A stretch of DNA of 64,000 nt from Nitrosomonas oligotropha (lineage in GTDB: Bacteria; Pseudomonadota; Gammaproteobacteria; Burkholderiales; Nitrosomonadaceae): assembly GCF_900106555.1 (NCBI RefSeq), contig NZ_FNOE01000010.1, forward strand, positions 41,029 through 105,028. Direction: 5' to 3'. This document shows positions 43,999 to 53,201 of this stretch, piece after piece. How positions within the stretch are numbered: the first letter of the stretch is position 1; each line of letters begins with the position of its first letter. A program made the position numbers and the translations under genes. Below the pieces are notes generated by a model, which saw only the letters and a list, made by a program, of their open reading frames with translations, made no database searches and had not been told where the DNA came from.

Positions 43999-44613
43999 AT
44001 GGACAATTTACCGGAATGGAAGAAACAGCAACGCAAGCATTTAATCGCAGCCCGCGAAGCCATCCCTGCAGAAATCCATCAACAATGGAGCCAGGCCATT
44101 ACCGGCTTCCTCAAGCAAGGTTTGCAGCAACCGCAGAAAATGATCATCGGGATTTATTGGCCATTTCGCGGTGAATACGATCCGCGCTCGATCGCCCAGT
44201 ATTTTTTGCAACAGGGTGCCATCCTTGCTTTGCCGGAAATAACCAGCAAAAACGAACCGCTTTGTTTCCGAGAATGGTCGCCGGATACACCGATGAAAAG
44301 CGGCGCTTACGGTATTCCAGTCCCGCTGGAAACTCCGATTGTCCGATTGGATGCTTTGATTATACCGATGGTCGGTTTTGATCAACACGGCTACCGGTTA
44401 GGTTACGGCAGCGGTTACTTTGACCGCACCTTGGCTACTTACGAACGCCAGCCGCTGACCATCGGCGTGGCTTTTGAGCTGCAACGGCTTGATAGTATTT
44501 ATCCGCAAGCACATGATATTTCGATGCACTATGTGGTAACCGAAGCTGGAATTTTTCGTACTAAGGACCATCAGCTAATGCCTGCTTCGATACTGCAAGA
44601 TACGCCTCAGTAA
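43999..44613 (+). CDS. 5-formyltetrahydrofolate cyclo-ligase
   Basis: Converts 5-formyl-THF to 5,10-methenyl-THF using ATP. The 204-aa protein opens with KQQRKHLIAAREAIPAE and has the conserved YGIPVPLE segment and the substrate/ATP motif GYRLGYGSGYFDRTLA near residue 132-147. Complete and in operon with mutY. Confidence 0.93.
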   Translation: MDNLPEWKKQQRKHLIAAREAIPAEIHQQWSQAITGFLKQGLQQPQKMIIGIYWPFRGEYDPRSIAQYFLQQGAILALPEITSKNEPLCFREWSPDTPMKSGAYGIPVPLETPIVRLDALIIPMVGFDQHGYRLGYGSGYFDRTLATYERQPLTIGVAFELQRLDSIYPQAHDISMHYVVTEAGIFRTKDHQLMPASILQDTPQ

Positions 44614-44642
44614 CAACCAAGGAATAAAACGAGCGACGTCAG

Positions 44643-45254
44643 TTATTCCGCTCCCCAGCGCGCAATCAGATCATGCTTGACACCCAAGTGATCCAGAATG
44701 CGAGCCGCGACGAAATCCACCAGATCCTGCACCGCTTGCGGATGATGATAAAAACCGGGATTGGCTGGAAGAATGACTGCACCGCTTCGCGCCAGTTTGA
44801 GCATATTTTCCAGATGAATGACAGAAAACGGCGTTTCTCTTGGGACGATAATGAGCGGCCGGTGTTCCTTTAACATGACGTCGGCTGCGCGCTCAATCAA
44901 ATTCTGACTCAAACCGGCAGCCACCGCAGCCATGGTACCCATGGTACATGGGCAGATCACCATCGCATCGGCCGGGTTAGAACCGGAAGCAACCGGCGCA
45001 AACCATTCCTCGCGTCCGAACACCCGCAACTGTCCATCCGGCACCTGATACCGGCGGTTAAAGAACGCTTCCGTTTCCTTGGCGCTGGAGGGCAGCGCCA
45101 GATTCATTTCCTGTTGCGCAACAATCTGCGCTACTTTTGAATACAACAGGTAGACTTGTTTACCTTCCCGCAACAGCATTTCCAGCAAACGAATACCGTA
45201 CGGCATGCCCGATGCGCCCGTCAACGCCAAGGTAATTGTTTGAGGATTGTTCAT
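44643..45254 (-). CDS. ubiX: UbiX flavin prenyltransferase
   Basis: Makes the prenylated FMN cofactor required by UbiD decarboxylases of ubiquinone synthesis. The 203-aa protein shows the UbiX motifs LTGASGMPYGIRLLEML (FMN site) near residue 12, SNPADAMVICPCTMGTMAAV, and RPLIIVPRETPFSVIHLENM. Full length. No ubiD gene is in the window. Confidence 0.95.
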   Translation of the reverse strand: MNNPQTITLALTGASGMPYGIRLLEMLLREGKQVYLLYSKVAQIVAQQEMNLALPSSAKETEAFFNRRYQVPDGQLRVFGREEWFAPVASGSNPADAMVICPCTMGTMAAVAAGLSQNLIERAADVMLKEHRPLIIVPRETPFSVIHLENMLKLARSGAVILPANPGFYHHPQAVQDLVDFVAARILDHLGVKHDLIARWGAE

Positions 45255-45331
45255 AACATCCGTGCTGACTTGGAGATCACTCCCGGAAAGGCTGAGAAAA
45301 ATAAATGCGCAAGAATTAATCCGCGCCGGAA

Positions 45332-46285
45332 TTAATTCTTATCGGCTAATTCGTTATTCATCTCACGTTCGTGGCGTTCAATGAATTCCTTCGTGCCATC
45401 AATGCCACGCAATTGCAATACATAATTCCGTACCGCCGCTTCCACCAGAACGGCCAGATTACGCCCGGCCGCGACGGGAATAACAACCTTGCGGATATCG
45501 ACACTCATAATGTTCTCGGTCAGATCGCTGATCGGCAGGCGCTCCAACTGACCTGAGCTGGATCCGCCGCCATTTTGCAAATGCACAATCAATTTCATAT
45601 TTTTGCGGCGCCGCACTGCCGTTTCGCCGAAAATGGTGCGGATGTTCAGCATGCCTAGACCGCGCACTTCCAGATAATCCCGAAGCATCGGCGGACAGAG
45701 ACCTTCCAATGTTTCCGGTGCGATACGCCTTAATTCCACTACATCATCCGCAACCAAGCCATGACCGCGGCTGATCAATTCCAGCGCTAATTCACTTTTA
45801 CCGACCCCGCTTTCGCCAGTTATCATCACCCCCATGCCGAGCACATCCAAAAGCACGCCATGCAAGCTGCACGATGGCGCCAGCGCAGTGCTCAGATAGG
45901 TACGGATCAGCCAGATCACTTCCAAGCCGGGATAAGGTGAATGCAGCAACGGAATATTGTTTGCACTCGCCATATTAAAGATCGGTGGCGGCACTTCAGC
46001 GTTATCCGCGACAATGATGCAAGCCAGATTAATCTGCGTGAGCTGGTTGATCTTTTTCTCCAGCGAAGCGGCTTCCAGCTTGTTCAAATAATGAATTTCA
46101 TCACTGCTGATGACTTGAATCCAATCTGGATGAATGAAATTCAAATGACCGATCATACCCTGTCCCGATTGCGCGATTTCCTCATCGCTGAGCTCGATAG
46201 CGGCACCGGCCTGACCCGTGATCCAGGTCAGCTTGAGTTTGTCTTTTTTATCCTCGAAAAGCTGTGCAATACTAATTCGCGACAT
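45332..46285 (-). CDS. hprK: HPr kinase/phosphorylase HprK
   Basis: Bifunctional Ser kinase/phosphorylase of the PTS carrier HPr, 317 aa. The Walker A motif GESGVGKS lies at 157-164. The family signature LEVRGLGMLNIRTIFGE and the C-terminal VVIPVAAGRNLAVLVE are intact. It overlaps ptsN by 14 bases. Together with ptsN and rpoN it forms the usual regulatory PTS/nitrogen group; genes for HPr and enzyme I are not in the window. Confidence 0.95.
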   Translation of the reverse strand: MSRISIAQLFEDKKDKLKLTWITGQAGAAIELSDEEIAQSGQGMIGHLNFIHPDWIQVISSDEIHYLNKLEAASLEKKINQLTQINLACIIVADNAEVPPPIFNMASANNIPLLHSPYPGLEVIWLIRTYLSTALAPSCSLHGVLLDVLGMGVMITGESGVGKSELALELISRGHGLVADDVVELRRIAPETLEGLCPPMLRDYLEVRGLGMLNIRTIFGETAVRRRKNMKLIVHLQNGGGSSSGQLERLPISDLTENIMSVDIRKVVIPVAAGRNLAVLVEAAVRNYVLQLRGIDGTKEFIERHEREMNNELADKN

Positions 46286-46739
46286 TGGGTTCCCAGTCGG
46301 TAATGAGCTTATGGATCTCCGCAGCGTCCTTGCATTTCAGGATGCTTTCACGAAACTGCTTATCACTGAACATCTGCGCAAGCTCGCTTAGAATCTGCAA
46401 ATGCTTGTCAGTGGCTTTTTCCGGAACCAGCAGAATGCAGGCAATATTAACCGGTTGACCGTCAGGCGCATCAAACGGTATCGCCTCCTTCATGGTCACC
46501 AGCGCAGCGATCGCTTCGCGCAATCCCTTGATCCGGCCATGCGGGATAGCAACACCCTGCCCTAATCCGGTTGAACCGAGTTTTTCACGCGCAAACAGGC
46601 TATCGAAAACCTGGCTACGTGCAATTTGATTCGTATTTTCAAATAACAATCCGGCTTGTTCAAAAACACGTTTTTTGCTGCTGACATCAAGATCGACAAT
46701 GACATTCGTCAATGGCAGCAATTGCGAAATTTGATTCAT
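46272..46739 (-). CDS. ptsN: PTS IIA-like nitrogen-regulatory protein PtsN
   Basis: EIIA-Ntr phosphoprotein, about 155 aa from the ATG at 46739 (MNQISQLLPLTNVIVDL); an in-frame ATG at 46796 would add 19 unlike residues. The phosphorylated His is in GVAIPHGRIKGLREA. Other family marks are EKLGSTGLGQ and ACILLVPEKATDKHLQIL. Lies between hprK and hpf, the standard rpoN-cluster order. Confidence 0.93.
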   Translation of the reverse strand: MNQISQLLPLTNVIVDLDVSSKKRVFEQAGLLFENTNQIARSQVFDSLFAREKLGSTGLGQGVAIPHGRIKGLREAIAALVTMKEAIPFDAPDGQPVNIACILLVPEKATDKHLQILSELAQMFSDKQFRESILKCKDAAEIHKLITDWEPNVAN

Positions 46740-46811
46740 GGAGAATGGAATACTTTCTTCTAGATGATAATGCCGCGATTCATGCTGAAACCGCATGAAC
46801 GCGGCATCCTA

Positions 46812-47138
46812 TTATTGTTCAAGCTCTTGATCTTTCAACGCGCCATGATTGCGCCGTTCAAGATTTTTTTCCTTGTGTTTGAGGATTTGCCGGTCCAGTT
46901 TGTCTACCAGACTATCAATCGATGCGTACATGTCTTCGCTGTCGGCTTCGACAAAAATATCTTTACCGCGTATATGAACATTAGCTTCAGCCTTTTGCTT
47001 AAGCTTCTCAACCGAGAGAATGACGCTGACATCAATGACATGATCAAAATGGCGTTTAATTTTACTGATTTTTGAAGTGACATAATCACGCATGGCATCA
47101 GTAATCTCTACATGGTTACCGGTAAGTTTAAGGTTCAT
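46812..47138 (-). CDS. hpf: Ribosome hibernation-promoting factor HPF
   Basis: Ribosome-associated inhibitor of 108 aa, short-form HPF/YfiA family. The conserved start NLKLTGNHVEITDAMRDYV, the KIKRHFDHVIDVSVIL region and VEADSEDMYASIDSLVDKLD are present. It is located directly after rpoN, as in many proteobacteria. Confidence 0.95.
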   Translation of the reverse strand: MNLKLTGNHVEITDAMRDYVTSKISKIKRHFDHVIDVSVILSVEKLKQKAEANVHIRGKDIFVEADSEDMYASIDSLVDKLDRQILKHKEKNLERRNHGALKDQELEQ

Positions 47139-47156
47139 ATCCTTCCTCTAATTTGA

Positions 47157-48608
47157 TTAAATGGACTTGCGAAGATTTGCCGCGGGAATCTGTAGCGATT
47201 CCCGGTACTTCGCAATGGTTCGACGCGCAACAACAATACCCTGTTGCTCAAGAATACTTGAAATTTTATTATCGCTCAGCGGCTTCCTTGGATTTTCATC
47301 CTGTACAAATTGTTTGATCAACGCACGAATCGCCGTGGCTGAACAAGAGCCGCCTGAATCCGTGGCGACATGGCTGCCAAAAAAATATTTGAGCTCAAAA
47401 ATACCTCGCGGAGTATACATAAATTTTTGTGTCGTTACCCGTGATACTGTGGACTCATGCAGATCCAAAGTTTCCGCAATCTCGCGCAGCACCAGCGGTC
47501 GCATCGCAATTGCACCGTGTTCAAAAAATTGCTGCTGCCGCTCCACGATGGCATTGGCTACTTTCAGAATGGTATTGAAGCGTTGTTGTATATTTTTTAT
47601 TAACCATTTGGCTTCATTCAGCTGACTGACTAATTGACGCGCGGAATGATGCTCCTGTTTGAGTATGTTAGCATAGAGATGGTTTATATTGAGGCGCGGA
47701 ATCGCATTCGCATTAAGATGCGCAACCCATACACTGCCTCTTTTCGTCACCGTAATATCGGGCACAATGTAGCGTTCGCTATGAGAACCAAATTGAGCAC
47801 CCGGCTTAGGATTCAAACTAGTAATTAGTTTGTTGACCGCACGAAGGCTTTCATCATCACAGGCCAACAGCTTTTTTATTTGACCGAAATCATGAGAAGC
47901 CAGAATTTCCAAATAATCTCGCACCACCTTGATCGCTTGGTCACGGTGACCGGCATTACTTGGCATCGCCTGTAGCTGCAATAACAAACATTCCTGCAAA
48001 TTGCGCGCCCCCACGCCCGCAGGATCAAAATGCTGCAATCGTTGCAGCGCACTCTGCAAATCATCGGGACCGATGTTCAATTCCACGGGCAGCAGAGTCA
48101 TCAACTCGTTTAAGTCCTGTAACAGATAGCCATCATCGTCCAGACTGTCGATCAGCAGGCCGATGATTATTTTTTCACGCTCGGAAATCTGACTCAGACA
48201 GGTTTGAAAATTCAAGTGTTCCCGCAAGCTTAACGGCTTGTCAGGTATCTGCGGTCCATCCAGATCATCATCTTCAGGAGCACCATAAGAGACAATATTG
48301 TCCTGCTGCCATTCTGGATCATGCTCAAAATCTTCTTCGCGCTCCGCTTTAACTTCAGTCGATTCCGCTTCTGCTGAGATAGCGTCAGAATCTGCTGATT
48401 CGGAAGCGGTTTCCGGGTTATCGGATGAGACAACCGCTGGCGGGGCACCCCACTCTTCCCCCAATTCCAGCAATGGATTCTCTTGCACCATTCTTTCAAT
48501 TTCTTGATTCAGCTCAACGGTGGATAACTGCAACAACCGGATAGATTGCTGCAATTGGGGAGTCAATCTGAGTTGCTGCGATACCTTTAATTGGAGTGTC
48601 TGCTTCAT
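47157..48608 (-). CDS. rpoN: RNA polymerase sigma-54 factor RpoN
   Basis: Alternative sigma factor for nitrogen and other regulons, 483 aa. Region I is clear (KQTLQLKVSQQLRLTPQLQQ, then LSTVELNQEIERMVQENPLLE in part). An acidic region II spans about residues 55-115. The DNA-binding HTH lies near residues 370-395 (REIAETLDLHESTVSRVT) and the C-terminal RpoN box reads ARRTIAKYRE. Complete; sits between lptB and hpf. Confidence 0.97.
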   Translation of the reverse strand: MKQTLQLKVSQQLRLTPQLQQSIRLLQLSTVELNQEIERMVQENPLLELGEEWGAPPAVVSSDNPETASESADSDAISAEAESTEVKAEREEDFEHDPEWQQDNIVSYGAPEDDDLDGPQIPDKPLSLREHLNFQTCLSQISEREKIIIGLLIDSLDDDGYLLQDLNELMTLLPVELNIGPDDLQSALQRLQHFDPAGVGARNLQECLLLQLQAMPSNAGHRDQAIKVVRDYLEILASHDFGQIKKLLACDDESLRAVNKLITSLNPKPGAQFGSHSERYIVPDITVTKRGSVWVAHLNANAIPRLNINHLYANILKQEHHSARQLVSQLNEAKWLIKNIQQRFNTILKVANAIVERQQQFFEHGAIAMRPLVLREIAETLDLHESTVSRVTTQKFMYTPRGIFELKYFFGSHVATDSGGSCSATAIRALIKQFVQDENPRKPLSDNKISSILEQQGIVVARRTIAKYRESLQIPAANLRKSI

Positions 48609-48662
48609 AATCCTGAAAAAACAATAATCGCCAATCGATTCAGTTGCAGTCCGCCCGGAACG

Positions 48663-49385
48663 CTATAGCCGGAAGTGTTCCCCCAAATAGACTTCTCTAA
48701 CTTTTTCATTATTGATGATCTCTTCAGGTTTACCTTGGGCCAGCACATGGCCTTCGCTGATGATATAAGCCCTGTCACAAATTCCTAAAGTCTCGCGCAC
48801 ATTATGATCGGTAATGAGAACACCAATCCCCCTTTCTTTTAGAAAGGAAATCACTTTCTGAATATCGATGACAGCAATCGGATCAACGCCGGCAAACGGT
48901 TCATCCAACAGAATAAACCGCGGTTGGGACGCCAATGCACGCGCTATTTCAACACGGCGGCGTTCACCTCCGGACAGACTGATTGCGGCATTATCGCGCA
49001 AATGACTGATGTGCAAATCGTGTAATAAGTCATCTAAATACCGCTGTTTCGTGTCTTCGTCAAAAGGCTGCAACTCCAGTATCGCCAGAATATTCTCTTC
49101 AACGGTCAAACGCCGGAAAATGGAGGCTTCTTGCGGCAGGTAACTTAATCCGAGTTTTGCGCGCTGGTGAATCGCCATCTGACCTAAATCCTGATCATTC
49201 AGATAAATTCCGCCGCCATCCAGCGGCACCAAGCCGACAATCATGTAAAAGCAGGTCGTCTTACCGGCGCCATTGGGTCCCAGTAAGCCAATAACCTCAC
49301 CGCTGCTCAGTGAAAAAGAAACATCCTGCACAACCGTGCGTGATTTATAGCGTTTTTTTAAACTATTCGCCTTTAACTCACTCAT
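48663..49385 (-). CDS. lptB: LPS export ABC transporter ATP-binding protein LptB
   Basis: ATPase of the LptBFG complex that lifts LPS from the inner membrane, 240 aa from the ATG at 49385 ([16 protein letters not shown]). An upstream in-frame ATG at 49508 would overlap lptA and is unlikely. Walker [17 protein letters not shown], signature [15 protein letters not shown] and Walker [14 protein letters not shown] are intact. It follows lptA and precedes rpoN, the canonical order. Confidence 0.96.
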   Translation of the reverse strand: MSELKANSLKKRYKSRTVVQDVSFSLSSGEVIGLLGPNGAGKTTCFYMIVGLVPLDGGGIYLNDQDLGQMAIHQRAKLGLSYLPQEASIFRRLTVEENILAILELQPFDEDTKQRYLDDLLHDLHISHLRDNAAISLSGGERRRVEIARALASQPRFILLDEPFAGVDPIAVIDIQKVISFLKERGIGVLITDHNVRETLGICDRAYIISEGHVLAQGKPEEIINNEKVREVYLGEHFRL

Positions 49386-49419
49386 TTTATGAGATTTATT
49401 CCACTCTTTAATCGGTGAT

Positions 49420-49953
49420 TCATTCTTCGGGTTTGTTTTTAGGCTGAATGGTGATGCGCACCCGTTTATCGGGACCGCTTTCAACGCCGCGCTCTTTGCT
49501 GCCGACAACCTTGAAAAACTCAGTGTTCATGTCATAGGAAATATAGTCGCCCTGCACTTCATCGGAACCGCGCTTCAGCCGCGCTTGCCGGAACAATTCA
49601 ATTTTATCCGCTTTACTATCGTATTCCGCCCGTTCGCTCCATCCTTCAACGTATTCATTCATACGATCGCGCTTCTGCCGGAAACTCACCAAGTCTCCCG
49701 TTGCGGTGGCATGCCGGAATCCTTGCATATCCTCTTTCATCACCACTTTATTAGCCAGTATCCGCATCGTTCCTTGCGTCAGTACGACATTCCCGGTGAA
49801 TGTGCTAATCCGGCTGCCTTCCTTACGATTCACGTCCTCCACCGTGGCATGATCCGCTTCCAGATGGATCGGTTTTTCACGATCGGCCCGCTCAGCCGCA
49901 GCCGGTTGGATAAAAAATAAACTAGCAAAACCAATAACGAACAGTATCTTCAT
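49420..49953 (-). CDS. lptA: LPS transport periplasmic protein LptA
   Basis: Periplasmic bridge protein of 177 aa. A signal peptide ends near residue 20 (FFIQPAAA, then ERADREK). The OstA-type beta-jellyroll carries [34 protein letters not shown] and [12 protein letters not shown]. It starts 11 bases after the lptC stop. Confidence 0.93.
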   Translation of the reverse strand: MKILFVIGFASLFFIQPAAAERADREKPIHLEADHATVEDVNRKEGSRISTFTGNVVLTQGTMRILANKVVMKEDMQGFRHATATGDLVSFRQKRDRMNEYVEGWSERAEYDSKADKIELFRQARLKRGSDEVQGDYISYDMNTEFFKVVGSKERGVESGPDKRVRITIQPKNKPEE

Positions 49954-49964
49954 ATTTTATTCAA

Positions 49965-50531
49965 TTACTTTGTATTAACAGCCTTTACATTGGATAGGAG
50001 CTGTATTATCCCGGTGCGGTTATTGAACTCCAGTCCATTCGCATTAACCGTGGTCTTGAATCTGGAAATGGCTACGGCCTGATCTGACTTAATCAAGCTT
50101 TCATCCGGAATAAGATGCAAGAAATTAGTCGCTAAAGTAATCTTGCTTTTATCATCATCCGCCCCTCTGACGGCCGTCACATCTCCGGTTAAATAAATAT
50201 CCTTACCTTTACTGATTATGACCGCCCGATCCGCAAACAAACGTATCAACGGTTTTTCCGGCTCGATATTGGTGAAATTGACATGCTCCAATTCCGTAAC
50301 CTTATCATCAAGATAATGAAATAATTTTTGCGCGGTGAATTTACGCTGAACCGCATGTTCGTATTCTATCCGGATGCCGGATAAATTCTCCGCAATATAA
50401 TCCGGATTGCGATACAAATAATCATCCTTAATTTGTTCCAGCGGCCGGGTCAGACGATCCAGCCAGAAGGTCAAAAAGATCAACAAAACTATGAGAATCA
50501 AAGGAGATCTGATATGTAGGCGAGTGCTCAT
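49965..50531 (-). CDS. lptC: LPS export protein LptC
   Basis: Single-pass inner-membrane protein of 188 aa linking LptB2FG to LptA. One N-terminal membrane helix (residues 8-24, SPLILIVLLIFLTFWL) precedes the periplasmic domain, with the recognisable NPDYIAENLSGIRIEYEH and YLTGDVTAVRGADDD. First gene of lptC-lptA-lptB. Upstream kdsC and kdsD, often present here, are absent, and nadA lies divergently instead. Confidence 0.9.
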   Translation of the reverse strand: MSTRLHIRSPLILIVLLIFLTFWLDRLTRPLEQIKDDYLYRNPDYIAENLSGIRIEYEHAVQRKFTAQKLFHYLDDKVTELEHVNFTNIEPEKPLIRLFADRAVIISKGKDIYLTGDVTAVRGADDDKSKITLATNFLHLIPDESLIKSDQAVAISRFKTTVNANGLEFNNRTGIIQLLSNVKAVNTK

Positions 50532-50745
50532 CTGGAAATTTTATTCGTTTCTTTAACCGCGGCAATTTGGAATCGGACGACCACTGCCGATTAAAATTTC
50601 CACTTTCATGAATTATAACAGAACACTAATTCTCATTTTGTGAATAGATTTTCACCGCAGTCCTTTAAATTTCAGCTTGAATCTATATCTTAAAGTAGAG
50701 TAATGTTCATCATTCAATCAACAAATTGGGAAGAATAAGATCGCA

Positions 50746-51843
50746 ATGCATCAAGAAGCCTTTGAATTTGAACAGTATGATCAACTGCAGGATGAAATAT
50801 GCGCACAACGTATCATCAGCGCCAAAAAAGCGTTGGGAAAGCGCGCCGTCATTCTGGCTCATCACTATCAACGCGCCGATGTATACCGGCACGCAGACTT
50901 GACAGGTGACTCCTTAAAGCTTTCCCATCTTGCCGCGCAGACGGATGCGGATTATTTGGTGTTCTGCGGTGTGCACTTCATGGCGGAAGTTGCGGATATG
51001 CTTTCCAGTCCGGCGCAAATCGCTATTCTGCCCGACATGGCGGCCGGCTGTTCCATGGCTGACATGGCCAATCTCGCCAACGTCGAACGCGCTTGGCGTG
51101 AGCTTGCGGAAATACTGAATCCTGAGGAAGTGATCACCCCCGTAACCTACATCAATTCCGCCGCCGACCTGAAAGCGTTCTGCGGGGAACACGAAGGCAT
51201 CGTCTGCACCTCCAGCAATGCCGGTAAAGTTTTGGAATGGTCGTTCAAACGACGCGAAAAAGTGCTGTTTTTTCCTGACCAGCATCTGGGCCGCTGGAGC
51301 GGTCATCAATTAGGCATTCCGCTGGATGAAATGGTGGTATGGAATTTTGACGAACCAATGGGAGGATTGACACCCGAACAAATCAAGAAAGCCAAAATTC
51401 TGTTGTGGAAAGGCCATTGCTCGGTGCATCAAATGTTTCAGCCGCAGCATATTATCCGTTTCCGCAATCAACACCCCGATGGCATTGTTATCTCGCACCC
51501 GGAATGCAGCATTGAAGTCTGCAAAGCATCGGACTATGTCGGTTCAACGGAATACATCATAAAAACCATCGCAGCCGCGAAAAGCGGCACACGCTGGCTG
51601 GTTGGCACGGAATTGAATCTGGTCAGCCGGATCGCCGAGGAATTCAAATCACAGGACAAAATTGTCCAATTCATGTCGCCGATGGTGTGTATGTGTTCGA
51701 CCATGGCGCGGATCGATCCCCAGCATCTGGCTTGGGCACTGGAAAATCTGGTTAATGGCAATGTGGTCAATCAGATCAAAGTACCTGAACATGAGGCCAA
51801 ACTGGCAAAAGTGGCGCTGGATAGAATGCTGAGCATCTCGTAA
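50746..51843 (+). CDS. nadA: Quinolinate synthase NadA
   Basis: [4Fe-4S] enzyme of de novo NAD synthesis, condensing iminoaspartate with dihydroxyacetone phosphate. The 365-aa protein has the NadA pattern: RAVILAHHYQRADVYRHADL, DYLVFCGVHFMAEVADML, PDMAAGCSMADM, VCTSSNAGKVLEW, the GHCSVHQMF and SHPECSIEVCKASDYVGST motifs, and MCMCSTMARIDP near the C-terminus with a cluster Cys. Complete. Divergent from lptC. Confidence 0.96.
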   Translation: MHQEAFEFEQYDQLQDEICAQRIISAKKALGKRAVILAHHYQRADVYRHADLTGDSLKLSHLAAQTDADYLVFCGVHFMAEVADMLSSPAQIAILPDMAAGCSMADMANLANVERAWRELAEILNPEEVITPVTYINSAADLKAFCGEHEGIVCTSSNAGKVLEWSFKRREKVLFFPDQHLGRWSGHQLGIPLDEMVVWNFDEPMGGLTPEQIKKAKILLWKGHCSVHQMFQPQHIIRFRNQHPDGIVISHPECSIEVCKASDYVGSTEYIIKTIAAAKSGTRWLVGTELNLVSRIAEEFKSQDKIVQFMSPMVCMCSTMARIDPQHLAWALENLVNGNVVNQIKVPEHEAKLAKVALDRMLSIS

Positions 51844-51860
51844 TCGCTTCGCATCAATCC

Positions 51861-51971
51861 ATGTCTGGAAATCCGCCCACCATGTGTTGCAACATTCCGG
51901 AAGATTTCCATCGGCTGATTGATCGTGCGTTCACGCCGATCACACCGGTACAGCCTTTGTTTTCTCCATGA
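51861..51971 (+). CDS. Possible small ORF coupled to clsB
   Basis: A 36-codon frame (MSGNPPTMCCNIPEDFHRLI, then a DRAF...PLFSP tail) whose TGA overlaps the clsB ATG (ATGA). It fills the gap after nadA. No ribosome binding site is obvious. It could be a coupled leader, a true small protein or chance; I do not recognise it. Confidence 0.3.
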   Translation: MSGNPPTMCCNIPEDFHRLIDRAFTPITPVQPLFSP

Positions 51972-53140
51972 GAAATTTTCACTTTGCTGAGAATAATCAA
52001 GTCACTTTATTGCACAATGGCGCGGAGTATTTTCCGGAACTAGAAGCCGCAATCGACAAAGCACACACTGAAATCCACCTCGAAACATATATTTTTGAAT
52101 ACGATGCAATTGGCCAAAAAATCACCGATGCTTTAAAACGCGCGGCTCAGCGTGGTGTGGCGGTATTTCTGCTGCTCGATGGCTTCGGTTCACAGGATTT
52201 CCCCCGGGAAGAAATACAGCGGATGCTGCAAGCGGGCATGAAAGTGCTTATATTCCGGCCGGAATATATTTTCTCAAAACCGCGCCGCTACCGGTTGCGC
52301 CGCATGCACCGCAAACTAGCGATCATTGATGCACAAACTGCTTTTATCGGCGGAATCAATATCATCGACGACGAGCATAACCCGGAAAATCTGACCCCGC
52401 GTTTCGACTATGCCGTCATTATCCGCGGCCCGTTACTGATGCAAATCCATAAAGCTGCGCGGCATTTATGGCTGATCGTCGCTTGGGCGCATTTTAAGAA
52501 GCGCTGGGTCCATCCCGCCGCGATCAAACCATCGGGGGAGCCATGCGGAAAGCAAAAAGCCGCATTGCTGATACGCGATAATTGGCGGCATCGTCACGAT
52601 ATCGAGCACGCTTATTTGGACGCTATTAATCAGGCGCATAGCGAAATTATTATTGCCAACGCCTATTTTCTGCCGGGAAGAAAATTCAGCAACGCGCTAA
52701 AAAATGCCGCGCGGCGCGGTGTGCATGTCGAACTTTTGCTGCAAGGTAAAATCGAATACCGCTTGCAATATCATGCAACCCAAGCCCTGTACGAAAATCT
52801 CTTGGGGGCGGGAATTAAAATTTATGAATATAATCGGAGTTATTTACACGCAAAAGTAGCAGTCATCGATCAGCATTGGGCCACAGTCGGCTCTTCCAAT
52901 ATTGATCCATTTAGTTTGCTGCTCGCGCGCGAGGCCAATGTCGTTATTGAAGATCACGAATTTGCCGCTACCTTAAGAACCAGTTTAAAAACGGCTATTG
53001 CACAGCAATCGATCCCTGTGACGCCGGCCAGCAAAAGTATCTTTTCATGGCGCAACTACATCGTGAATTGGCTAAGCTTTCATATCGTGCGGATGATGCA
53101 AGGCATACTGGGGTATGACTGGCATGACAATACACCGTGA
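51968..53140 (+). CDS. clsB: Cardiolipin synthase ClsB-type (phospholipase D family)
   Basis: Phospholipase-D-fold enzyme of 390 aa that makes cardiolipin. Both catalytic HKD motifs are present: HRKLAIIDAQTAFIGGIN near residue 112 and HAKVAVIDQHWATVGSSN near residue 294. No N-terminal membrane helices, as in ClsB; a C-terminal hydrophobic stretch (NWLSFHIVRMMQGILGY) may touch the membrane. Substrate choice (phosphatidylglycerol or other) is inferred from the family. Confidence 0.9.
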   Translation: MRNFHFAENNQVTLLHNGAEYFPELEAAIDKAHTEIHLETYIFEYDAIGQKITDALKRAAQRGVAVFLLLDGFGSQDFPREEIQRMLQAGMKVLIFRPEYIFSKPRRYRLRRMHRKLAIIDAQTAFIGGINIIDDEHNPENLTPRFDYAVIIRGPLLMQIHKAARHLWLIVAWAHFKKRWVHPAAIKPSGEPCGKQKAALLIRDNWRHRHDIEHAYLDAINQAHSEIIIANAYFLPGRKFSNALKNAARRGVHVELLLQGKIEYRLQYHATQALYENLLGAGIKIYEYNRSYLHAKVAVIDQHWATVGSSNIDPFSLLLAREANVVIEDHEFAATLRTSLKTAIAQQSIPVTPASKSIFSWRNYIVNWLSFHIVRMMQGILGYDWHDNTP

Positions 53141-53201
53141 TTCATTTCACCGCTCCATGGCATGAGCGTTTGCCTTAAATTGAGAATCGAAAGTTACAAC
53201 A

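Noticed and set aside
47161..47625. 154-codon plus-strand frame over rpoN
   Set aside because: Antisense to the conserved rpoN C-terminal region, including the RpoN box.
49386..49508. Extended N-terminus of LptB from the ATG at 49508
   Set aside because: The added 41 residues overlap lptA and do not resemble LptB; the ATG at 49385 gives the normal length.
50914..51309. 131-codon minus-strand frame inside nadA
   Set aside because: Antisense to nadA; no independent start signal or motif.
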